Numbered from the stretch's first letter, positions 31,817-40,974 are shown. The stretch: DNA of 64,000 nt from Paenibacillus phyllosphaerae (GCF_014192105.1 NZ_JACHXK010000009.1:124001-188000); one strand, 5' to 3'. The notes: generated by a model not told the origin, from the letters alone. Translations and numbers: made by a program.

Positions 31817-32273
31817 CGGTAGCGAGAGAGAAGAGCAGCGCTTTGCCGGTATGGGTATGATGAATGCGGATGACGAAGAACATCAGGAAGTAGAACGTGA
31901 CCGACCAGAGCAAATTCCATCCATGATCATATTGAATATTGCCGATTCCGTACCAGACGGTTTCAAGCGCGGTGAAAAATGCGATCCAAGCGAGATAATA
32001 GATAGCCTGGTTCTTCTTGCCGGACGGATAGTATTGCAAATAGAGCAGCACCGTGCAGGGCAGTAGCAACAACGTATTGGCCAGATCGCCGCCGCGATGC
32101 GTCAAGAGAATATCCGGTTTGAATGCCCAGGGCAGCTTCTTCAAGCAAAGGAAATTATACAGCAGGTTCACGCCGGAGACGAAGAGAATCGTGGCGTAGA
32201 ATTGACGCCAGCTTCGATACGAGCGGGTCCAGACGGTTGCAATCAGCAAGATGAGATTCGAGGCAAGAATCAT
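31773..32273 (-). CDS. CBO0543-type integral membrane protein
   Basis: Membrane protein of 166 aa from ATG 32273 (a G-rich site lies about 14 bases before; ATG 32324 has none). About five helices are visible, with the family-like features SWRQFYATILFVSGVNLLYNFL near the start and a WYGIGNIQYDHGW loop. The charged N-terminal loop and short aromatic-rich loops match the uncharacterised CBO0543 family of Firmicutes. No function is known. The last 44 bp overlap the opposite GNAT gene. Confidence 0.7.
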   Translation of the reverse strand: MILASNLILLIATVWTRSYRSWRQFYATILFVSGVNLLYNFLCLKKLPWAFKPDILLTHRGGDLANTLLLLPCTVLLYLQYYPSGKKNQAIYYLAWIAFFTALETVWYGIGNIQYDHGWNLLWSVTFYFLMFFVIRIHHTHTGKALLFSLATVIALLALFRIPFWQ

Positions 32274-32351
32274 AGAGCAGCATGTACCCCCCCAGGTGCG
32301 AGATGGATACAGTTTTTCCCACATGCGATGGAATTATGTTGCAGACATGCC

Positions 32352-32579
32352 TTAATTCAAGGCATGCACGAATGCGATGATCAACCAGATCGTAAGCACA
32401 AGGAGCCCGAATACCGAGGCGCTGCGGATATAGATGATACCGGCCTCCGACGGTTCGGGCCGCTCCTTATACATCCAAGCTTTTCCCCACGACATGCTGC
32501 CTTCCGGATTGAAGAACGACCAGATGAGCAATCCGTAGAGGGGCAGCAGAACAATAAACATGACAATGAAAAATGCCAA
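32352..32579 (-). CDS. Small membrane protein (75 aa, DUF6199-like)
   Basis: Two hydrophobic helices (about 2-22 and 52-72) flank a conserved loop with a KAWMYK-x-x-PEPSEAGIIYIR pattern, as I recall it for DUF6199 proteins. Start TTG 32579 has a strong AGGAGGGG site 9 bases before it. It lies 39 bp downstream of the TetR gene on the same strand and may be co-transcribed with it. Function unknown. Confidence 0.65.
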   Translation of the reverse strand: MAFFIVMFIVLLPLYGLLIWSFFNPEGSMSWGKAWMYKERPEPSEAGIIYIRSASVFGLLVLTIWLIIAFVHALN

Positions 32580-32618
32580 CTTTCATCCCCTCCTACGTTA
32601 GGTAAGTTAAGATTCGGC

Positions 32619-33212
32619 TTACTCCTTCCCGCAAATCCCATAGAAGAACACATGCGCGAGCTCCTCCGCAAAATGCGCCTCATTGCCCTGCAAGCGGGCG
32701 AGCTCCAACAGTTGGGCCGTCTGGGACATAAACATGCGGAAATACGCCAGGACGAGCGGGGCCGTTACCTTCTCGGACACCTCGCCGGCTGCTTTGCCGC
32801 GTTCGATCCATTCCGCCATGAGCGGAATGACGACCTCATTGTACCGCCGATCCACGTATTCCGCGATTTCCCGGTCTTCCACGAGCAGCTCGCGCAGCAA
32901 GTCGAGCGTGAAGAAGCGATTCGACTTTTTCTCATTGAACATGATGTAGTGAATCGTCTCCTTAAAAGTATGCCGCTCCTCCATATGTACTTGAAACTCG
33001 GTCAGCGAGCTGTCGATGAACGCCTTGAACGTCTCGCGCAGGAGCATCTCTTTGCTGCCGAAATAGTTATAGATGGTCACCTGCGACACATTCGCCTCCT
33101 TGGCGATATCGGCGATTCGGATACGCTTGGGCTCCCAGGTCTTCAGCATCGTCAATGTCGTGTCCATAATTTTGTCTTTGATCATGGACGCTCTTTTCTC
33201 GAATCCGTTCAT
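32619..33212 (-). CDS. TetR-family repressor divergent from an ABC exporter
   Basis: Regulator of 197 aa. The DNA-binding domain covers about residues 8-58, with RIADIAKEANVSQVTIYNYFGSKEMLL as the helix-turn-helix. The C-terminal part has a long helical ligand domain (VHMEERHTFKETIHYIMF, then ELLVEDREIAEYV). AGGAGG stands 4-9 bases before ATG 33212. The gene is divergent from an ABC-2 exporter pair with a 148-bp AT-rich gap holding inverted repeats, the usual layout of a TetR repressor and its drug exporter. Confidence 0.87.
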   Translation of the reverse strand: MNGFEKRASMIKDKIMDTTLTMLKTWEPKRIRIADIAKEANVSQVTIYNYFGSKEMLLRETFKAFIDSSLTEFQVHMEERHTFKETIHYIMFNEKKSNRFFTLDLLRELLVEDREIAEYVDRRYNEVVIPLMAEWIERGKAAGEVSEKVTAPLVLAYFRMFMSQTAQLLELARLQGNEAHFAEELAHVFFYGICGKE

Positions 33213-33237
33213 GTTCCCTCCTGGTTTAGGCTAGATA

Positions 33238-33336
33238 ATGAAATTATAGCATATCAATATTTCATAACTCCATTGACGCCGTTTTCACCGAGCAGTAATA
33301 TAATTTATGTAATATTATAGTTCATATATTTCATAA
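33238..33336 (+). promoter_or_regulatory. Promoter and candidate TetR sites of the divergent ABC operon
   Basis: Promoter TTGACG (33273-33278), 17 bp, then TAATAT, overlapping a TATAAT at 33299. ATGAAAT/ATTTCAT arms (33238-33244, 33259-33265) lie on one side and TTATG/CATAA arms with a repeated ATTTCATAA (near 33328) on the other. These are candidate operator sites covering both promoters. Confidence 0.5.
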
Positions 33337-33360
33337 TTAAGGCGCTGCGGAGGTGCGGCT

Positions 33361-34251
33361 ATGTTAACGGTTGAGCGGTTGACGAAACGTTTTGCGGGCG
33401 GTAAGGGAATCGAGGACGTCTCCTTCCAGGTGGAGAAAGGGGAGGTCTTCGGATTTTTGGGGCCGAACGGAGCAGGTAAATCGACGACCATCCGCCATAT
33501 CTTAGGGTTCATGAAGCCGGATGCCGGGCGGGTAACCGTTCAAGGCATGGACAGTTGGCAGCATCAAGGGCAGTTACAGCGGGTTCTCGGTTATTTGCCG
33601 GGGGAGATCGCGTTCCCGGAAGGGATGAACGGAAAGGCGTTCCTTGACTTTATGGCTGAGCTGCAAGGATGCGGCAATATGGCTAGACGCGGGGAGCTGA
33701 TTGACCGGTTGCAGTTCGATGCCCGTACGCCTATACGCAAAATGTCCAAAGGCATGAAGCAGAAGGTCGGCATCGTGGCCGCCTTCATGCACGCGCCGCC
33801 GCTCATCATTCTCGACGAGCCCACCTCGGGACTGGATCCGCTCATGCAGAAGGTGTTCATCGACCTCGTGCTGGAGGAGAAGGCGCGGGGGACGACCTTC
33901 CTGATGTCCTCGCACAGCTTCGCGGAGATCGAACGGACTTGCGACCGGGCGGCGATCATCAAGCAGGGGCGGATCGTCGCGGTCAAGGATATCCACGAAC
34001 TGCAGTCCATGCAGCGCAAAATATTCGAGGTGACGTTCGTGAACGAAGCGGACGCGCACGCTTTCGCAGCGGCTAGGGGCGATGAGGCCGAGATTCGCAA
34101 AGGCCATACCGTCCGGGTCGCCGTTCAGGGGGATTACAATGCTTTTCTGGCAAGCATCCTGCCGTATCCGGTCCGCAATATCGATGTATTCGCGCAGAAT
34201 CTCGAGGATATCTTCATGAACTACTACGATCAGTCGGAGGTGCTCGCATGA
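33361..34251 (+). CDS. ABC transporter ATP-binding protein
   Basis: Nucleotide-binding subunit of an exporter, 296 aa, with a complete set of motifs: Walker A GPNGAGKST (about 36-44), signature MSKGMKQKVG, Walker B LIILDEPTS, D-loop GLDP and H-loop MSSHSFAE. The signature in the form SKGMKQ is typical of the antibiotic exporter branch (tetronasin or bacitracin type). Residues 220-296 are a C-terminal extension. Start ATG follows GGAGGTG. The stop overlaps the permease start (ATGA). It is probably repressed by the divergent TetR protein. Confidence 0.9.
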   Translation: MLTVERLTKRFAGGKGIEDVSFQVEKGEVFGFLGPNGAGKSTTIRHILGFMKPDAGRVTVQGMDSWQHQGQLQRVLGYLPGEIAFPEGMNGKAFLDFMAELQGCGNMARRGELIDRLQFDARTPIRKMSKGMKQKVGIVAAFMHAPPLIILDEPTSGLDPLMQKVFIDLVLEEKARGTTFLMSSHSFAEIERTCDRAAIIKQGRIVAVKDIHELQSMQRKIFEVTFVNEADAHAFAAARGDEAEIRKGHTVRVAVQGDYNAFLASILPYPVRNIDVFAQNLEDIFMNYYDQSEVLA

Positions 34252-35057
34252 GTCTGGCGCTCTATCGGCGGATGCTGTCCCTCCATCTCAAAACGATGAT
34301 GAACTACGCGGTCGGCTCGGCTTTCTACATGGTGCTGATGCTGGGGATTTATCCGAGCATCGCGAGCAATTCGCAGGCCATCGACGAGCTTGTCGCGGCG
34401 ATGCCTGAAGGCATCGGGCGCGCTTTTAATCTGACGAGCGGATTCGGTACGGCGCAGTCGTTCATCTCCGGGGAGTATTACGGCTTGATTCTCGTGCTGA
34501 TTCTATCGGTGTTCTCCGTTCTGCTGGCGACGCAGCTGATAGCCAAACTCGTCGATCAAGGCGCGATGGCGTATCTGCTGGCCGCGCCGCTCACGCGAGG
34601 CAAGGTTGCCTTCACGCAGGCATCGGTGCTGGTCACCGGGCTTGCGCTCATCATGGGCATGACGACGATTGCCGGATTCGCGGGAGCCGCGATCTTCCTC
34701 GAGGATGGCGCGCTGGATTCCGGACGGTTCCTGGCGTTGAACGGGATGGCCTTCCTGCTGTTCTTCGCGGTCGGGGGAATCGCATTCCTCGTCTCGGCGG
34801 TCTCCAACGACGAGAAGCGGGCGCTCGGTATCTCCGGCGCCATTACCTTCGGCTTCTTCACTCTCGATCTGCTCGGACGGTTGAGCGGCCAGCTGGATTG
34901 GCTTCGCGCGGTTTCGTTGTTCGCGCTCTATCGGCCCGGCGAGATCGTGGAAGGGAGCGGCCCTGCACCATTATTCGGCGCTGCATTGCTTACGATTGGC
35001 GCTGCCGCATTCGCGATCGGAATCGTCCGGTTCAGACGGCGGGATCTCCCGTTATAG
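34248..35057 (+). CDS. ABC-2 type permease subunit
   Basis: Membrane partner of the preceding ATPase, 269 aa. Six hydrophobic segments are seen, with an extracytoplasmic loop after helix 1 (SIASNSQAIDELVAAMPEGI) and the coupling segment LVDQGAMAYLLAAPLTRGKVAFTQ between helices 2 and 3. It ends with RFRRRDLPL, the basic tail also seen in the first permease of this window. Overlaps the ATPase by 4 bp and is followed by a terminator. The substrate is unknown. Confidence 0.85.
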   Translation: MSLALYRRMLSLHLKTMMNYAVGSAFYMVLMLGIYPSIASNSQAIDELVAAMPEGIGRAFNLTSGFGTAQSFISGEYYGLILVLILSVFSVLLATQLIAKLVDQGAMAYLLAAPLTRGKVAFTQASVLVTGLALIMGMTTIAGFAGAAIFLEDGALDSGRFLALNGMAFLLFFAVGGIAFLVSAVSNDEKRALGISGAITFGFFTLDLLGRLSGQLDWLRAVSLFALYRPGEIVEGSGPAPLFGAALLTIGAAAFAIGIVRFRRRDLPL

Positions 35058-35070
35058 AGGGTTAGGAGGG

Positions 35071-35105
35071 AAGAGGCAGGGGCTTGAAAGCGCCTGTCTC
35101 TTTTG
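35071..35105 (+). terminator. Terminator of the TetR-linked ABC operon
   Basis: AAGAGGCAGG pairs with CCTGTCTCTT with one G-T wobble and a GC/GC inner pair, tail TTTTG. Confidence 0.8.
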
Positions 35106-35156
35106 TATGCGAAGAATCGCAGGAATCATTTTCCGCAGGGCTTGGGCCATATGCGT

Positions 35157-35185
35157 TTGTTAAAAGCGCCGATTTATGGTATAAT
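35157..35185 (+). promoter_or_regulatory. Promoter of the 117-aa orphan gene
   Basis: TTGTTA (35157-35162), 17 bp, perfect TATAAT (35180-35185), 36 bp before ATG 35221. Confidence 0.7.
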
Positions 35186-35220
35186 TTCATTAAAATCAGC
35201 CAAAAGGACGGTGAGAAGCT

Positions 35221-35574
35221 ATGAAATCGACGAATATCTCTTTCCTGCGTATGATTTCGAGTATTCTCATCGTTATCTTCATGATTTTTTCTACACCAAT
35301 CCCCGTAGCGGAGTCCGGCATCAATGAGCCGTTCGCGCGCTTGATCCATTCTACGTCTGTGGAGACGGCCGCTAAGCCGTCCGTCCGCAAGGATCAACCG
35401 ATGCTCGCGAAGCTGAAGCTGGCTGCCTTCATGGCGGTCCTGCTCTTCCATGCCGCCGCACAGCGCAAGCTGCCGCTCCCTCTGCCTGCTGCACACGTGT
35501 TCCGGCCGTTCATTGCACGCCGGTTAATACTGATGAAGCTAACCCCTGTGAAGTGTACCTCTCTCTTTGTGTAA
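35221..35574 (+). CDS. Unknown small exported or membrane protein (117 aa)
   Basis: Has its own sigma-A-like promoter and the site AGGACGGTGAG before ATG. The N-terminus is one hydrophobic helix (about 8-27, SFLRMISSILIVIFMIFSTP), either a signal peptide or an anchor. A Lys/Ser-rich stretch and a second hydrophobic segment (LAAFMAVLLFHAA, about 66-80) follow, then a basic tail. There are no recognised motifs. The tail is compositionally odd and may not be functional, but promoter, ribosome site and start all agree. Confidence 0.5.
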   Translation: MKSTNISFLRMISSILIVIFMIFSTPIPVAESGINEPFARLIHSTSVETAAKPSVRKDQPMLAKLKLAAFMAVLLFHAAAQRKLPLPLPAAHVFRPFIARRLILMKLTPVKCTSLFV

Positions 35575-35710
35575 GATTCGAACCTTCCGCGTATTTCCGC
35601 ATGTTCACAATGACACCACATTGCTAGAAAAATCCAAATTTTCTGGTTCTATTTCGTGTACCCATTTTCTAACCGCAATGAAGGCTTAAGCCTTAAGGCT
35701 GGTGTTATTT

Positions 35711-35807
35711 GAAATACAGAATTTATAAGTTTCACATTTATAAATCATCCTGTATTTCTCCGGTATGAAACGCGCTACGCCGCCAGAGGAAGGCGTCAGC
35801 CGTTTCA
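35711..35807 (+). repeat. Structured repeat family B, copy 1 (khtT leader)
   Basis: Hairpin 1: outer stem GAAATACAG (35711-35719)/CTGTATTTC (35750-35758), inner stem ATTTATAA/TTATAAAT around the loop GTTTCACAT. CCGGTATGAAAC follows. Hairpin 2: TGAAACG (35766-35772)/CGTTTCA (35801-35807) with inner ACGCC/GGCGT. The copy at 41415-41511 has different stem sequences but the same pairing and the same loop. It ends 70 bp before the khtT start and is probably in its transcript. Confidence 0.75.
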
Positions 35808-35876
35808 CCTTGACCTGCGCTGTATGCGGAAGGACCTCCACACAAGCGAGAGCAAAATGAACAGGAGGTTATCCTT

Positions 35877-36377
35877 ATGAATTTCCGCGAAAGTGATCTG
35901 CCAGGCATCGGCAAAAAGTTTCAGCTCCTCACAAGAGGAGGCGACAAACTAGTCATCATCGTCCATGACGATGGCAGACGTGAACTATATCATTACAACT
36001 ATGACGATCTCGACGAGAGCATCTCCCAGGTGACGCTCGATGATGACGAGGCGAGACTGATCGCTTCGGTCGTCGGCGGCATGGCGTATACGCCCAAGCA
36101 GCTGGATTCCATTGAAGTGGGGCTCCATAAGCTCGTCATTGAATGGTACCGGCTCGAACCGGGCATGGGCTGCATCGGCCGCAGCATCGGCGATTTGCAA
36201 GTGCGGCAGCAGACAGGCGCGACGATCATCGCCGTCATTGCCAAGAATCAGGAAAGCCAGATCAATCCCGGTCCGGAGGTCGTGCTTCGTCCGGAAACTA
36301 CGCTCGTCGTCGCCGGCGAGCGGCGCCAACAGAAGCATTTCCGCGACACATTCCTTAGCGGAGGTGGCGGCGGATGA
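35877..36377 (+). CDS. khtT: KhtT, regulatory subunit of a K+/H+ antiporter
   Basis: Cytosolic regulator, 166 aa. The N-terminus NFRESDLPGIGKKFQLLTRGG and the segment VVGGMAYTPKQLDSIE closely match B. subtilis KhtT. Residues 80-160 form an RCK_C (TrkA-C) domain (GCIGRSIGDLQVRQQTGATIIAVI, VLRPETTLVVAGER). In Bacillus, KhtT controls KhtU and binds c-di-AMP through this domain; the same is inferred here. A strong AGGAGG lies 8-13 bases before ATG. The stop overlaps the khtU start (ATGA). The leader contains the family-B element and a CCTCC (35835-35839) that could mask the ribosome site. Confidence 0.92.
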   Translation: MNFRESDLPGIGKKFQLLTRGGDKLVIIVHDDGRRELYHYNYDDLDESISQVTLDDDEARLIASVVGGMAYTPKQLDSIEVGLHKLVIEWYRLEPGMGCIGRSIGDLQVRQQTGATIIAVIAKNQESQINPGPEVVLRPETTLVVAGERRQQKHFRDTFLSGGGGG

Positions 36378-37609
36378 ATCATATGGTCTTTGAGATCGGC
36401 CTGGCCATCGGCCTGATCGCCCTGGCGGGCATGATATCGACGAAGCTGCGTTTCTCCGTCATCCCGTTCTACATTCTGATCGGGATGGCCGTAGGGCCGC
36501 ATGCGATCAAGATCTGGCATTTCGACTTCCGCTTTATCGAGAGCGCCCCGCTGATCGAATTTATGGGCCGAATCGGCGTCTTGTTCCTGCTGTTTTATTT
36601 GGGGCTCGAATTCTCGGTCGGACGCCTGATCAAATCAGGAAAGTCCATCGCCGTCGGCGGATCGATCTATATTCTGATCAACTTTACGCTAGGTCTCTTA
36701 TTCGGCTGGCTCCTCGGGCTGCCGATGGCCGAGATCTTGATCGTCGCAGGCATAACGACGATATCCTCCAGCGCGATCGTGGCCAAGGTGCTGGTCGATT
36801 TGAGGAGGACCGGCAATGCCGAGACGGAGATGATCCTTGGCATCATTATGTTCGAGGATGTGTTCCTGGCGGTCTACATCTCCATCGTTTCAGGGTTGGT
36901 CCTCAGCAGCTCGTCCACGATCGGCGGCGTAGCGCTCTCGGCGCTCATCGCCCTGGGCTTCATGCTCATGGTGCTGGTCGTAGGCCGCAAGCTTGTGCCG
37001 TTCTTGAATAAAGCGCTGCGCGTCCGCTCGAACGAACTGTTCATGCTCATTATTTTCGCCGGGCTGTTCATCGTCGCCGGCTTCTCGGAGACGCTGCACG
37101 TTGCCGAAGCGATCGGCGCGCTGCTCGTCGGCCTCGTGCTCGCCGAGACCGAGCATATGAAGCGGATCGAACATTTGATCTTGCCGTTCCGGGATTTCTT
37201 CGGCGCGATCTTCTTCTTCAGCTTCGGCCTCACGATCGATCCGCTGGCGCTTGGAGGCGCGGTATGGATGTCGCTCGGAGCGGTCGTCCTGACGCTGATC
37301 GGCAACGTTGCGGCAGGCATGTGGGCAGGGCGCAGCGCGGGTCTGTCGCCCAAAGCTTCGCTTAATATCGGCCTGACCATCATGGCTCGCGGCGAGTTCT
37401 CGATCATTATGGCCAATTTGGCCAAAGCCGGCGGCCTGCTGGCGATCATTCAGCCTTTTGCCGCGCTGTACGTCCTTATTCTTGCTATTCTCGGTCCGCT
37501 CCTCACGAAGGAGAACAAGTTCATTTATCGCCTTCTCGATAAGGTGTTCAAATTCTCGGCCAGTCCCCGTGCCAAGCAACAGGAGTTGTCGTCTTCTTCG
37601 GAATCCTGA
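36374..37609 (+). CDS. khtU: KhtU, CPA2-family K+/H+ antiporter
   Basis: Membrane antiporter, 411 aa, with about 12-13 helices and no soluble RCK domain of its own, since KhtT supplies it. The family's conserved features are visible: LFYLGLEFSVGRLIKSGKS in the first half, the antiporter core ITTISSSAIVAKVLVDL, and FFGAIFFFSFGLTIDP. The C-terminal helix TIMARGEFSIIMANLAK also matches CPA2 proteins. It expels potassium in exchange for protons under potassium or pH stress. Start and stop overlap with khtT indicate tight coupling. Confidence 0.92.
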   Translation: MNHMVFEIGLAIGLIALAGMISTKLRFSVIPFYILIGMAVGPHAIKIWHFDFRFIESAPLIEFMGRIGVLFLLFYLGLEFSVGRLIKSGKSIAVGGSIYILINFTLGLLFGWLLGLPMAEILIVAGITTISSSAIVAKVLVDLRRTGNAETEMILGIIMFEDVFLAVYISIVSGLVLSSSSTIGGVALSALIALGFMLMVLVVGRKLVPFLNKALRVRSNELFMLIIFAGLFIVAGFSETLHVAEAIGALLVGLVLAETEHMKRIEHLILPFRDFFGAIFFFSFGLTIDPLALGGAVWMSLGAVVLTLIGNVAAGMWAGRSAGLSPKASLNIGLTIMARGEFSIIMANLAKAGGLLAIIQPFAALYVLILAILGPLLTKENKFIYRLLDKVFKFSASPRAKQQELSSSSES

Positions 37610-37639
37610 TCGCCAATAAGGCTGAAGGAGGGGAGGCCG

Positions 37640-38488
37640 ATGAGAGGCGATAACCACCGGATGGATACGGGCAATTCCAATCTGCCAGCCACCGCTGGAT
37701 ACCGGCTGGCGGCAGTCGTGTTCGGCGCGCTGCTTGCCGCGGTCGGGGTAGAGCTGTTCTTGGCGCCGAGCGGATTGATCGTGGCGGGTATGACGGGGGT
37801 ATCGATGCTTGCTGCCCCGCATGCCGGCACGGGAATCGGGTTGCTGTTGTTCGCGTTTAATCTTCCTTTTCTATTGCGGCAGGGACGCCTGCTGCCAAGC
37901 GAGCAGCGAATGCTTGCCGCCCAAGGGCTGGTGGCCTTCGGTGTGTTCGCGTCCTTGCTCCACGCCGTGCAGGGACTGACGGACGAACTCTTGCCCGCTG
38001 CCATCGTAGGCGGCGCCGTGCTGGGACTCGGCTTCCGGGTAGCGCTGCGTTACGGAGGATTCTTGGATGTCGGCGCAAGCGCGGTCCCCCGTACGTCGCG
38101 AGGCATGGCAGGCTATGCGGGTCGTATGCTATTAAGTGTGACGGTTATGGCAACGGGCGCCTTGCTGCTGGAATGGCATCTATGGCTGCACTCGGTTATC
38201 GCGGTGATTGTCGCCTTCCTGGCCGCCGCAAGATGGAATAGAGCGACTTCCCTCTCGCTCGTCCTAACGATCACGACGATACAAGCGGATACCGTGGTAA
38301 CAGCCGTGAAGCAGGCGGCGGGAAGCCACGGAGAGCTTCAAGGCCTGAGCACCGATGCGGAACGTCAGACGTTCACGATTGAGGTGCGGGTTGCCAGACT
38401 TGCGGCATACGCCTTGCGTGAAGCGGTGCTGCGCGCAGATCCGGAAGCGATCATCCGGGTGACAAGAGATGAGCATCCGAAGAATTAA
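37640..38488 (+). CDS. YitT-family membrane protein (DUF2179 C-terminus)
   Basis: A 282-aa protein. Residues 20-205 hold about five helices with YitT features: GALLAAVGVELFLAPSGLIVAGMTGVSML near the start, GLLLFAFNLPF, and GFRVALRYGGFLDVGA. The C-terminal 75 residues (QADTVVTAVKQAAGSHGELQ through EAIIRVTRDEHP) form the soluble DUF2179-type domain. Function unknown. It follows khtU by 30 bp with the excellent site GAAGGAGGGG, so it is probably in the same operon, and ends at a terminator. Confidence 0.82.
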   Translation: MRGDNHRMDTGNSNLPATAGYRLAAVVFGALLAAVGVELFLAPSGLIVAGMTGVSMLAAPHAGTGIGLLLFAFNLPFLLRQGRLLPSEQRMLAAQGLVAFGVFASLLHAVQGLTDELLPAAIVGGAVLGLGFRVALRYGGFLDVGASAVPRTSRGMAGYAGRMLLSVTVMATGALLLEWHLWLHSVIAVIVAFLAAARWNRATSLSLVLTITTIQADTVVTAVKQAAGSHGELQGLSTDAERQTFTIEVRVARLAAYALREAVLRADPEAIIRVTRDEHPKN

Positions 38489-38530
38489 GTGCCGCTAGTT
38501 ATTTAGGCGCATTCAATTAGGTTTACCGAT

Positions 38531-38560
38531 AGCCGGTCAGAATTTCTGATCGGCTTTTTG
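38531..38560 (+). terminator. Terminator of the kht-yitT operon
   Basis: AGCCGGTCAGAA and TTCTGATCGGCT pair with one G/T mismatch and are followed by TTTTTG. Confidence 0.85.
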
Positions 38561-38710
38561 GCATGGATCTTTACATTTATATCGGATTTCGGTTGAATGT
38601 TCGGGAATTCTGTAGAAATTTGTCTGGAAGAGTAGGTCGAAAGATGTATAATGTTATAAATGCTTACATAACGAACAGCTAGGCATAAGCGAATCAGGGG
38701 GGAATCACTC

Positions 38711-40930
38711 ATGTTTGATTGGCTGGGATGGAGAGACGGATTGCCGCTGTGGTGGTCCTATCGGCTTAATCGGGAACTGAAGCAGGACGTCGAAGAGATA
38801 TTCGAAGGCATTGCCGAGACGCGGAAGCAGATTCTGGAGTCGTGGGCCACGGACAGCTGGCGACATCTGGAACGATTGCATGATCAATTGGCGGATACGG
38901 GACAAGAGGGCGAGCTTACGGCAGATCCTTCCGCAGCGCATGCGCGCTTGTTCCGGACCGTGTATGACCGGGCATCCGATTTTACCGAGCTGTTCTTGCT
39001 CGACCGCGAAGGCCGGGTGATCTATTCCACCCATGCCGGTCATCAAGGGGATGTCTATGACAGCCGCTCGATTCTTGCGACGGGGCTTCAATACGCAGGC
39101 GGGGGACGGGATATTCGCAGCTGCTTGTTCGGTCCATTCGTCGATCCGATGACGGTCAGAATCGGACCTCGATCCTCGACGTTTCATGACGCGATGACGC
39201 TTTTGTTCATTAAACCGTTCATGCACAAGGGAAGTCATCAGGGCTACCTGTGTGGCAGAGTGCCAAACGATGTACTGGGGGATTTAATTCAGCGGGAATC
39301 GGGCCATGTGTATCCGGACTCGGGCGACAATTATTTGTTCATGGCGAAGCCAGTGTTGAACCGCCACATTGCGCCGGGGACGGCGTTGTCCCGTAGCCGG
39401 TTCGAAGACCGGACCTTCACGCATGGCGAGAACCTGAAGGATGGCGTAACGACCAGCTGGGGCACGGTATCGGTTCAAGACCATACGGAGCTGGAGCTGA
39501 TCTTCACGGATCCGGCCACGGGCGAACTCCACCCGGGCGTAGCCAATACGATCCGGGGCGGCAGCAATCTGTTCGTCGAATTCCCGGGTTATTCCGACTA
39601 CCGGCACATTCCCGTCATCGGCAAAGGCATCACGTTCCAGCTTCCGCATTGCCCGGACGGCTGGGGCATGATGTGCGAAGGCGATCTGGAAGAGGTGTAC
39701 CGGGTACGAAGCCTCCGTTGGTCTTATATGAAGCACGGCCTCGGCTGGCTTCCGATTCTCGGCATTCTTGTAGCTGCGGCGATGTTCCTGCTGCAGCAGC
39801 TTGACTTAAGCCCGTGGCTGACGTCGATTGCGACAGGCGTTGTAAGTGTGCTTGTCATGGGCGTGTTCCTGCGGCGGCAGGATAGGAAGATCGGCATGCC
39901 AATCGTTCACGATCTGCGCCGGCTCCATGCGTTCATCCGGATGAATGCGGAGGGCAAGGGCGATCTGATGCAGCGTCTTGCGCCGGATTCATTCCTGAAC
40001 AATGAGATTCGGGATTTGGCCAAATGGGTCAACAACATGAACGATTCGCTCGAAGGCATCATGCTGCGGATCAAACAAGCTTCATTGGACGTGACGAGCA
40101 GTCAGCGGATGCTCGGGGATACCGCCGATGCGACCGCGGGGACGACGGAGCGGGTGAACGGCCAGATCCAGGATATGATCCAGGCCTTGCGCAGCCAGCT
40201 GAAGGATATCGACGTCGCGAAGGACGTCGCCGACGAGATGCGCCAGACGCTGCGGACGCTCGAGTCGAAGGCGGCCGAGCAGATTGAGCTGACCCAGGGC
40301 GAGCTGATCCGCATTACCGATAAAATGAGCCAGATCACGCTGCGCGTATCCGACACGAATACGACGATGCAGGCGTTCATGGCAACGACAGAAGAGATCC
40401 GCGAGGTGCTGTCCGTCATCGAGGAGATCTCGGCTCAGACGCATCTGCTCGCATTGAATGCTTCCATTGAAGCGGCGCGCGTGGGCGAGCAGGGCCGCGG
40501 CTTCGCGGTCGTCGCCGCGGAGATCCGCAAGCTGGCGGATCTGACGCGAACCTCGACCGATCAGGTGAACCAGATCGTCGAGCAAATTTTCATAGGCGCT
40601 CACCAGGCGACCGTCTCGATGAAGGAAGGCACGAAGGTGGTCGAGGAAGGGACGGCGCTCGTTGCGGCGGCGTCCGAGACGCTCCGCGCAGCCAAGTCCG
40701 ACGATTCCCTCAAGACGCGCATCGTCGACGAGGTCGTCGAGCTGATGGAGAAGATCGCGCAGGTTAGCATGGAGAACCGCTACATCTCCACGGAGGTCGA
40801 GCGCAACGTGCAGGAGCTGGTGAAGGAGATTCACAATGTTCGGGATACGGCGGACAACGTAGAGATCATCACCGCCTCGATGCAGCAGCTCGTCGGCCAA
40901 TTCCAGCTGACGGAATCCCGCAGAAAATAG
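38711..40930 (+). CDS. Methyl-accepting chemotaxis protein with N-terminal non-membrane sensor region
   Basis: Signal transducer of 739 aa. Residues 1-340 are soluble-looking and contain a Cache/PAS-like strand ([20 protein letters not shown], near 95-115). Two adjacent membrane helices follow (about 342-362 and 367-385), then the cytoplasmic signalling domain. The kinase-contact tip is intact ([22 protein letters not shown], then [16 protein letters not shown], near 570-615). No helix precedes the sensor region, so sensor and signalling parts would both be cytoplasmic around a helical hairpin, unlike classical receptors. GGGGGG lies before ATG. It is monocistronic with its own terminator. 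Confidence 0.88.
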   Translation: MFDWLGWRDGLPLWWSYRLNRELKQDVEEIFEGIAETRKQILESWATDSWRHLERLHDQLADTGQEGELTADPSAAHARLFRTVYDRASDFTELFLLDREGRVIYSTHAGHQGDVYDSRSILATGLQYAGGGRDIRSCLFGPFVDPMTVRIGPRSSTFHDAMTLLFIKPFMHKGSHQGYLCGRVPNDVLGDLIQRESGHVYPDSGDNYLFMAKPVLNRHIAPGTALSRSRFEDRTFTHGENLKDGVTTSWGTVSVQDHTELELIFTDPATGELHPGVANTIRGGSNLFVEFPGYSDYRHIPVIGKGITFQLPHCPDGWGMMCEGDLEEVYRVRSLRWSYMKHGLGWLPILGILVAAAMFLLQQLDLSPWLTSIATGVVSVLVMGVFLRRQDRKIGMPIVHDLRRLHAFIRMNAEGKGDLMQRLAPDSFLNNEIRDLAKWVNNMNDSLEGIMLRIKQASLDVTSSQRMLGDTADATAGTTERVNGQIQDMIQALRSQLKDIDVAKDVADEMRQTLRTLESKAAEQIELTQGELIRITDKMSQITLRVSDTNTTMQAFMATTEEIREVLSVIEEISAQTHLLALNASIEAARVGEQGRGFAVVAAEIRKLADLTRTSTDQVNQIVEQIFIGAHQATVSMKEGTKVVEEGTALVAAASETLRAAKSDDSLKTRIVDEVVELMEKIAQVSMENRYISTEVERNVQELVKEIHNVRDTADNVEIITASMQQLVGQFQLTESRRK

Positions 40931-40938
40931 GAAAGCGA

Positions 40939-40974
40939 ACCGCCGGCGATCCGTTTGTCCGGCGGTTTTGTTTG
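40939..40974 (+). terminator. Terminator of the chemoreceptor gene
   Basis: ACCGCCGG (40939-40946) pairs with CCGGCGGT (40959-40966), followed by TTTGTTTG. Confidence 0.85.

Noticed and set aside
32097-33320. 407-aa plus-strand ORF opposite the TetR and small membrane protein genes
   Set aside because: Crosses three minus-strand genes that have proper ribosome sites and known folds.
35062-35496. 144-aa minus-strand ORF opposite the 117-aa gene
   Set aside because: The plus-strand frame has promoter, ribosome site and signal-like N-terminus; the minus frame has none of these.
35575-35876. c-di-AMP (ydaO) riboswitch upstream of khtTU
   Set aside because: The functional link made it worth checking, but the conserved aptamer core is not present; the hairpins belong to family B.
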